Shown piece after piece: positions 58,497 to 64,000 of a stretch of DNA of 64,000 nucleotides. The DNA comes from Natrialbaceae archaeon AArc-T1-2. GTDB taxonomy: Archaea > Halobacteriota > Halobacteria > Halobacteriales > Natrialbaceae. Each line of letters begins with the position of its first letter. The first letter of the stretch is position 1. The DNA lies in NCBI RefSeq assembly GCF_030273315.1, contig NZ_CP127174.1, forward strand, positions 868,001 to 932,000, given 5' to 3'. The notes under the pieces are model-generated. The model did not search any database. It saw only the letters and a program-made list of their open reading frames with translations, and was not told the origin of the DNA. Made by a program: the position numbers and the translations under genes.

Positions 58497-60044
58497 ATGG
58501 TCGACGCACGCGAGTACCACCAACGGACGAAACACGCCCCGCGGAACGTTCGCGGCGGCGGCCGACTCGACTTCGAGAACAAGCCGACGCCGTACAAGCA
58601 GTACGCCGAGCTGTCCCGAGAGGAGCTTCCCGACGACCCGTCCGGTCCCACGACGCCCGCACTCGAGGCGATAACCGTCGACGGACCGACGCCGCCGGGG
58701 CGTGACCTCTTCGGCGACCTCGAGGCCGACGAACTCGACCGCGAGACGCTCGGAGAGCTCTGTCACTACGCCGCGGGGATCACGAAAGAGATCGAACTCG
58801 AGAACCGAACCGTCGAGTTCCGGGCTGCGTCGTGTACCGGGGCGTTGTATCACGTCGACCTCTACCCCGTCTGTGGCGACCTCGAGGATCTCGAAGCCGG
58901 CGTCTACCACTACGATCCGCGAACCGAGTCACTCGACGTCCTCCGGCGGGGCGACTACCGCGGCGTGCTCGCGGCCGCAAGCGAGGACGACCGCGTCGCC
59001 GACGCGCCGGTTACGTTCGTGGCGACCTCGACGTGGTGGCGCAACGCCTGGAAGTACGGCGAACGGACGTTTCGTCACGCCTTCTGGGACTCCGGGACGA
59101 TCCTCGCCAACCTGCTCGCGGTCGCTCACTCCCGGGGGCTCCCCGCGTCGGTCACGCTCGGTTTCGCCGACGATCCCGTCGGTTCCCTTCTCGGGCTCGA
59201 TCCGAGCGACGAAGCTCCGCTCGAACTCGTCCCGGTCGGCGTTGCCGAGTCAGCTCCGGCCGAGCCGGATGTCGACCCTATCGATCCGGAGACGGACCCG
59301 CTCTCGCCGGACCCGAAGACGTACTCGCTCATCGAACGGGCCTGGCGGGCCGGCACCCTCGCCGACGGCGACCGTGCCGAGGAGTGGCGACGTACGGCCA
59401 GGGACGCGGCCCCCGTCGGCACTCGGAATCCGGGCGACGGCGACACCGTCTCCCTCGAACCCGTCTCCCGCGAGACCGCCTCGAGTCGGCCGCTCGCGAA
59501 CACGATCGTCAGGCGAGGCTCCTGTCGGGAGTACGACCGGGAACCGATCTCGTTTCGCAAGCTCTCGACGATCCTCGACCGGGCGATCCGTGCCGCCCCG
59601 CTCGACGTCCGCGACGAGGACGCCCCGGCGCTGTCGTTCGTCGAGCCCTTTCTCGTGGTCAACGGCGTCGACGGACTCGAGGCAGGAACCTACCACTACC
59701 ACCCGGACGAGGCCCAGCTCGAGCGGCTCCGTCGGGGCGAGTGTCGCCAGGAGGCAGGTCACCTCGCGCTCGATCAGCGCCTCGGTGCCGACGCCGCCGT
59801 CTGTCTGTACTTCCTGACGGACCTCGAGGCGGTCACTGACGCGCTCGGCGACCGTGGCTACCGGCTGGCCCAGCTCGAGGCGTCGCTCGCGGCGGGTCGG
59901 CTCTATCTCGCGACCTACGCCCACCGGGCGCTCGGCGGCACCGGGTTGACGTTCTACGACGACGTCGTCACGGACTTCTTCGAACCTCGGGCCGACGGCG
60001 CGACGCCGACGTTTCTGTACACGATCGGCCGGCCGGCGAAGTGA
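58497..60044 (+). CDS. SagB-type FMN oxidoreductase with tandem nitroreductase domains
   Basis: The product is 515 residues from the ATG at 58497 (MVDAREYHQRTKHAPRNVRG). Two successive nitroreductase-like halves: first around ELCHYAAGITKEIELENRTVEF with SCTGALYHVDLYPVCGDLEDLEAGVYHYDPRTE; second around RRGSCREYDREPISFRKLSTILDRAI with FLVVNGVDGLEAGTYHYHPD. The pattern 'GALY..DLYPV' and 'LEAGVYHYDP' is SagB-like. No azole-forming cyclodehydratase or precursor gene is nearby. Confidence 0.85.
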   Translation: MVDAREYHQRTKHAPRNVRGGGRLDFENKPTPYKQYAELSREELPDDPSGPTTPALEAITVDGPTPPGRDLFGDLEADELDRETLGELCHYAAGITKEIELENRTVEFRAASCTGALYHVDLYPVCGDLEDLEAGVYHYDPRTESLDVLRRGDYRGVLAAASEDDRVADAPVTFVATSTWWRNAWKYGERTFRHAFWDSGTILANLLAVAHSRGLPASVTLGFADDPVGSLLGLDPSDEAPLELVPVGVAESAPAEPDVDPIDPETDPLSPDPKTYSLIERAWRAGTLADGDRAEEWRRTARDAAPVGTRNPGDGDTVSLEPVSRETASSRPLANTIVRRGSCREYDREPISFRKLSTILDRAIRAAPLDVRDEDAPALSFVEPFLVVNGVDGLEAGTYHYHPDEAQLERLRRGECRQEAGHLALDQRLGADAAVCLYFLTDLEAVTDALGDRGYRLAQLEASLAAGRLYLATYAHRALGGTGLTFYDDVVTDFFEPRADGATPTFLYTIGRPAK

Positions 60045-60092
60045 CGGCCGGGAAACGCTCATGAGCTAGCACTGCGTACGTATTGGTATGGT

Positions 60093-60257
60093 ATGACGAC
60101 ACATGAATGCACCCGGTGTGGGGCCGAGTTCGGCCCCACGTCCACGCACACGGAGATCGTCCGCCGGGACTTCCTCGGCGACCTCAACCCGCCGACGGTC
60201 GAACGCCTCTGTGAGACGTGTCGCCACACGTACCTCGAGGAGTTTCTCGAGTCCTAG
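60093..60257 (+). CDS. 54-residue zinc-ribbon-like protein
   Basis: ATG at 60093, TAG at 60255-60257. The translation contains HECTRCGAEFGP and RLCETCRHTYLEEFLES: two C-x2-C pairs about 30 residues apart, a likely single zinc site. A short box GTATTGGTATGGT directly upstream may be its promoter. Ends overlap by 4 bp with the convergent histidine kinase gene. Confidence 0.6.
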   Translation: MTTHECTRCGAEFGPTSTHTEIVRRDFLGDLNPPTVERLCETCRHTYLEEFLES

Positions 60258-63127
60258 GACTGCTCGCGAAACTCGAACCGAGCGCCGCCGTCTTCGCTCT
60301 CGGTGACGTCGAGGTCCCACTCGTGGGCGTCGGCGATCCGGGAAACGATCGCGAGGCCGAAGCCAGTCCCCTCCTCGGCGGTCGTATACCCTCGCTCGAG
60401 CACCCGGTCGCGTTCGTCCTCGGGGATGCCGGGGCCGTCGTCGGCGACGAAGAAGCCGTCGTCGAACGCGAGCGGGCCAGCACGGACGGTGACCGACGGA
60501 TCGCCAACTGGCTCGCCGTTCGTAGAGCCGTGCGCTACGCTGTCGTCGGCCTGTGGCCGACTGCTCGTGGAACCGTGTTCCACGCTGTCGTCGGTCTGTG
60601 ACCGACTGCTCGTAGAGCCGTGCTCTACGCTGTTTCGAAACAGATTCGACAGCAACCCCCGCAACCGTTCGGGATCTGCCTCGACGCGACCGTCCTCGAC
60701 GACTAACTCGGCGTCTCGGTCGCCGACCTCTCGCCAGGCCTCCCGTGAGACCGACTCGAGTGAGGTCTCCTCGGCCTCGAGAACGAGCCGACCCTGCTCG
60801 GCCATCGACAGCAGGTCGTCGATCAATCGACGCATGTACTCGGCGATCTCTTCGAGTTCACCGACGTCGGATCGGATCGCGGGTGCGATCGACGCGAGTG
60901 GGGTGTCCGGGTCGGCGTCGAGGTGGCTTCGGAGCCGCTCGAGCTGGGCCTCGAGCAGGGTCAGCGGATTTCGCAGGTCGTGTGCGACCATGCGACCGTA
61001 CTCGCCGAGTCGTTCGTTCTGTCGCTCGAGTTCCCGCTCGTAGTTTTTCAGTTCCGTGATGTCCTGGTTGATTCCGACGAATCCGACCGGGTCGTCGTCG
61101 CTGTCGTCGGTGATGGGCGCGATCGTCTGATCGACGACGTACCGGGTGCCGTCTGCACGCTCGTTGGCGATCTCGCCGCGCCAGACGTCGCCGTCGAGGA
61201 TCGTCTCCCAGAGGTCTTCGTAGAACGACTCGTCGTGTTCGCCGGAGTTCAATATTGCTGGGGTCCGTCCGACCGCCTCCGAGACCGCGTAGCCGCTCAT
61301 CTCCTCGAAGGCCTCGTTGACGTACTCGATCCGTCCGTCCCGGTCGGTAATGATGACGCCGTGGCCGGCGTGTTCGACGGCGCTGCGGAACCGCCGCAAC
61401 TCCCGCTCGCGGCGTTTCCGGTCGGTGATGTCGCGGACGGTGCCGACCTGGTACGGGTCGTCGTCGACCGTGATGTGTGAGGTGACGGCCTCGACGGGGA
61501 GCTCCTCGGCGGTGTCGAGCCGACGCAAGCGCGTCTCCTGGACGCGGGTCTCGCCCTCCTCGAAGGAGCCCCAGTAGCGATCGAACTCGTTGCGATCGAG
61601 CGCCGGCGTTACGTCGGCGACGTGACGGTCGCGGAGCTCGTCGACGCTCGTCCCGAGCAGTTCGGCGAACCGGTCGTTGACGTATCCGAACGCCCCGTCT
61701 GTTCCGTAGGTGCCGATACCGATGCCGACCTGGTCGACGGCTCGCTTGAGAAAGGCCAGATCCCGTTCGCGACGTTTCCGGTCGGTGATGTCCTGGTTGA
61801 TTCCGACGAAGCCGACGGTCTCGCCACGGTCGTCCTCGATCGGTGCGACGGTCTGGTTGATGACGTACCGCGTCCCGTCCCTGCGCTCGTTTATCACCTC
61901 ACCTCGCCAGACCTCGCCGGCACGGATCGTCTTCCAGAGGTCCTCGTAGAACGAGTCGTCGTGTTCGCCGGACTGGAGTATCGACGGCGTCCGTCCGATC
62001 GCTTCCTCGCGCTCGTACCCCGTTACCGACTCGAACGCCGGATTGACGTACTCGATCTCTCCGTCGTCGTCGGTGATGAGTACGACGTGACCGGCGTGTT
62101 CGACCGCGTTGTGAAACCGTCTGCAGTCGACTTTCAGACGTATGGCGGATATCGCGTGGGCGATCTCGGGTCCGAGCTCCGACAGAAACGGTGGTCCGAT
62201 GCCACGCCGTGCGGTCGTCACCGCCGCAACGAGGACGTGACGGCGCTCGCCTACTGCGGTCGAGTGAACCGTCAGTCGGTCGTCCGCCTCGAGGTCGATT
62301 CCGGCGGGGACGCGTCGCACGTCGTCGCCGGCCTCGACGGTCACCGGACGATCCGTTCGGATCGCATCGACGAGGACGTCGCAGGTCGCGTCGTGACAGG
62401 CTTCGAGCACCGAGCCGTCGTCGGTCGTCTCCGTTCCGCCAGTCGTCAACATCTCGAGCGTTCCCGTCGTCTCGTCGTAGGTCGCGACCTCGATTCGGGC
62501 GACGGGATCGTACTCGAGCAGCGCCTCCCGAACCGTCGTCACCACCCCGTTTCCGTCGTTGTCGGCGGCGATCGGACCCGGATCGATCGTCGACGGCAGC
62601 GTGTGGCGGGTGAGTCGCCGGCTGATCCGCCGACGGGCCTCGAGGGCTGTCGCCGTCGTCTGAGCCCGGTACCGAACGGCGGCGTTTACGATCCGGGCGG
62701 CGAGAATCTCGCGTCCGCCACCTCCCGTTCGAACGCAGTCGGCTCCCTCGACGGCGAGTAGCTCCCGAACGAACGACTCGTCGGTGTCGGCGTCGGTGTA
62801 ACAGACGACCGGCAGGCGTGACGCCCGGTTCCGAACCGACTCGAGCAGCGACAGGACCGTCTCCGCCGCCATCGTCGGCCCGAAGACGAGACAGTCGACG
62901 CTGCCGGCTTCGACGGCCTCGATGGCGGCTCCCGCGTCCGTCTCGACCGTCACCGAGAGACGGCCGCGCCGTCGTTCGAGCCACGTCGCCGTCTGCGCCG
63001 CGGTGTCGCCGCCGTCGTCGGTGTCGAGGTAGCAGACGGGTATCGGTCCGTCCTCGAGCGGACCGTCCGACGCCGACGCCGTACTCGGAGCTATTCCACC
63101 CCCGAGGCGTCCGTCATCCTGATCCAT
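60254..63127 (-). CDS. Multi-PAS sensor histidine kinase with a repeat insert
   Basis: The product is 957 residues. Receiver-like N-terminus, a GAF-like part, then three PAS domains, each followed by a PAC-type GFVGINQDITDRKRRERDL or similar stretch. HisKA box MVAHDLRNPLTLLEAQLERL; N-box LLSNLFRNSVEHG; G-box VADDGPGIPEDERD and GTGFGLAIVSRI. Between N-box and G-box is an insert of a 15-residue repeat (VEHGSTSSRSQTDDS, then two more), coded at 60521-60635. Soluble kinase; no membrane helix seen. Confidence 0.9.
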   Translation of the reverse strand: MDQDDGRLGGGIAPSTASASDGPLEDGPIPVCYLDTDDGGDTAAQTATWLERRRGRLSVTVETDAGAAIEAVEAGSVDCLVFGPTMAAETVLSLLESVRNRASRLPVVCYTDADTDESFVRELLAVEGADCVRTGGGGREILAARIVNAAVRYRAQTTATALEARRRISRRLTRHTLPSTIDPGPIAADNDGNGVVTTVREALLEYDPVARIEVATYDETTGTLEMLTTGGTETTDDGSVLEACHDATCDVLVDAIRTDRPVTVEAGDDVRRVPAGIDLEADDRLTVHSTAVGERRHVLVAAVTTARRGIGPPFLSELGPEIAHAISAIRLKVDCRRFHNAVEHAGHVVLITDDDGEIEYVNPAFESVTGYEREEAIGRTPSILQSGEHDDSFYEDLWKTIRAGEVWRGEVINERRDGTRYVINQTVAPIEDDRGETVGFVGINQDITDRKRRERDLAFLKRAVDQVGIGIGTYGTDGAFGYVNDRFAELLGTSVDELRDRHVADVTPALDRNEFDRYWGSFEEGETRVQETRLRRLDTAEELPVEAVTSHITVDDDPYQVGTVRDITDRKRRERELRRFRSAVEHAGHGVIITDRDGRIEYVNEAFEEMSGYAVSEAVGRTPAILNSGEHDESFYEDLWETILDGDVWRGEIANERADGTRYVVDQTIAPITDDSDDDPVGFVGINQDITELKNYERELERQNERLGEYGRMVAHDLRNPLTLLEAQLERLRSHLDADPDTPLASIAPAIRSDVGELEEIAEYMRRLIDDLLSMAEQGRLVLEAEETSLESVSREAWREVGDRDAELVVEDGRVEADPERLRGLLSNLFRNSVEHGSTSSRSQTDDSVEHGSTSSRPQADDSVAHGSTNGEPVGDPSVTVRAGPLAFDDGFFVADDGPGIPEDERDRVLERGYTTAEEGTGFGLAIVSRIADAHEWDLDVTESEDGGARFEFREQS
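60521..60635. repeat. 45-bp tandem repeats inside the kinase ATPase domain
   Basis: Unit 1 at 60521-60565, unit 2 at 60566-60610, partial unit 3 at 60611-60635. On the minus strand each codes the 15-residue VEHGSTSSRSQTDDS-like unit; the first three residues repeat the end of the N-box. It appears to have grown by duplication of the N-box end. The number of units is likely to vary. Confidence 0.75.
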
Positions 63128-63268
63128 CTTCTACACCATAGCCTACCGACGCTATTACGTTCTTTGGCCGCAATGAGGACGGAAATCAAAACACTCTCGC
63201 GACGCGATACGCCGTCGGTTGGGCCCACCGTTAAGGCGGCTGGGCTGGTACCGTTTCTCGGACCCGGC

Positions 63269-63700
63269 ATGTACGAGGCGATCCTCGTCGCGATCGATCG
63301 GAGCGAGACGGCACGTGTCGTCCTCGAGAGCGCGATCGAGCTGGCCGACGGCCTCGAGGTGACGGTACACGTCCTCACCGTCGTCGAGCCATCTGGAAGC
63401 CCCAGACGGTTCGGCGTCGCGGAGGTCGACGCACTCAACCGTGCGGCCGAGCGTCTCGTCGACGACGTCGTCGACGCCTACGACGCTCGTCCCGATCGGG
63501 ACGTCGACCTCTCCGTCGAACTTCGCCGCGGCCGACCGACCGAGGTGATCGTCGCGTACGCCGACGAGATCGACGCCGACTTGCTCTGTGTCGGTCGAAG
63601 GTCTCGAGGACGTCCGGCCAGCGTAGGAAACACGACCGATCACCTCGTACGGTCGTCGCCCGTCCCGGTCGTCGTCGTTCCGGATCCGAACGCCGACTGA
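63269..63700 (+). CDS. Universal stress protein (UspA)
   Basis: The product is 143 residues from the ATG at 63269 (MYEAILVAIDRSETARVVL). Single UspA domain: ADLLCVGRRSRGRPASVGNTTDHLVRSSPVPVVVV. The nucleotide loop is altered (GRRSRGRPASVGN versus G-x2-G-x9-G(S/T)). Start chosen by the family's start at the first strand. Followed 47 bp later by a second Usp gene. Confidence 0.85.
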   Translation: MYEAILVAIDRSETARVVLESAIELADGLEVTVHVLTVVEPSGSPRRFGVAEVDALNRAAERLVDDVVDAYDARPDRDVDLSVELRRGRPTEVIVAYADEIDADLLCVGRRSRGRPASVGNTTDHLVRSSPVPVVVVPDPNAD

Positions 63701-63747
63701 TACGGACCGCCACAATACATTTCCCCCCGGCCTGCGTCCGGCCGACC

Positions 63748-64000
63748 GTGACACACTACCTGGTTCCGACCGACGGCTCCGAACAGGCGACCGAAGCGCT
63801 CCGTCACGTCCTCGAGCGGGACGCAGACCCCGAAGTGACGGTCCTCTACGTGGTCGAACTCGGCCGCACCGGACCGGAAGAGTTCACGCCGAAGTGGGTC
63901 GACGCCGAGCTCCAACACGACGCCGAGAAGCGAGCCGAGGAGACGCTCGAGGACGCACAGTCACTCGCCGCGGAGTACGACCTCGAGATCGAGACGGCGA
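63748..64000 (+). CDS. Universal stress protein, N-terminal part (cut by window edge)
   Basis: Open from GTG at 63748 to the edge. Translation VTHYLVPTDGSEQATEALRH then EVTVLYVVELGRTGPEEFTPKWVD: the UspA N-terminal strand and helix. In the same orientation as the UspA gene 47 bp upstream. Confidence 0.8.
   Translation, partial: MTHYLVPTDGSEQATEALRHVLERDADPEVTVLYVVELGRTGPEEFTPKWVDAELQHDAEKRAEETLEDAQSLAAEYDLEIETA

Noticed and set aside
61622-62761. 379-codon plus-strand frame opposite the histidine kinase
   Set aside because: Mirrors the PAS repeats on the coding strand and has no domain of its own.
1-64000. tRNA or rRNA genes
   Set aside because: I looked for T-loop (GGTTCGAATCC-type) and rRNA-like stretches and found none that fold convincingly; a tRNAscan-type run would settle it.

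Overview
This 64 kb window is chromosomal DNA of an extremely halophilic archaeon. The signs are high GC, strongly acidic proteins, many short A/T-rich boxes just upstream of start codons (leaderless promoters), an archaeal DnaG and Orc1/Cdc6, GHMP-type shikimate kinase and homoserine kinase, a bat-type HTH regulator, ISH6 and IS1341-type elements, and many small haloarchaea-only families. A member of the Natrialbales is my best guess, from protein style only. No rRNA, tRNA or CRISPR array was recognised. LAYOUT. 1-13.4 kb is mostly housekeeping: small membrane proteins, a Sua5/YrdC tRNA-modification enzyme, a peroxiredoxin overlapping a glutaredoxin-like gene, a CNNM/CorC-type membrane protein, a PiT phosphate transporter, a CobW-family GTPase divergent from an ArsA-type ATPase with a small partner, and a CstA-type transporter. 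13.4-19.6 kb is an accessory island, described below. 19.6-31.5 kb returns to core genes: chorismate mutase/shikimate kinase, a VKOR homologue, a two-domain universal stress protein, a DUF92 protein, DnaG, a cis-prenyltransferase, glutamyl-tRNA reductase, a pterin dehydratase and homoserine kinase. 31.6-34.2 kb is a membrane-protein gene broken twice, by a small 166-bp inverted-repeat element and by an IS1341-type element with an intact TnpB. 34.2-39.3 kb holds PdxS, a DUF457 and a DUF1405 protein, a Tat-exported protein with an Asp-rich repeat tail, an IS630-type element, and about 830 bp without a gene. 39.3-45.2 kb holds ValS, an aldehyde:ferredoxin oxidoreductase and an Orc1/Cdc6 protein. 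45.3-54.7 kb is an acetone carboxylase cluster (gamma, alpha, beta, a second alpha, a small Usp-like protein and a bat-type HTH regulator), all on the minus strand. 54.9-64 kb holds a DUF547 protein, a MutS-family ATPase with an N-terminal HhH region, a double-domain SagB-type protein, a large PAS histidine kinase and two universal stress proteins. MAIN DISCOVERY. The last 11 codons, stop included, of the chorismate mutase gene (19573-19605) recur three more times to its left, in the same orientation, at 13621, 16603 and 18794. All four copies are exactly 33 nt, with homology ending at both edges. All still encode LNKVEQR(E/D)(N/S)R-stop, and three of them differ only at synonymous positions. 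They divide 13.6-19.6 kb into three modules: (I) a MazEF-like toxin-antitoxin pair, a FilR1-type HTH regulator and a SAM methyltransferase; (II) IS1341-type remnants carrying an ISH6 copy with a perfect 8-bp target duplication; (III) a VapBC pair. This looks like serial site-specific insertion at the 3' end of a chorismate mutase gene, with each incoming element bringing its own copy of the gene end. No recombinase is visible in the window.
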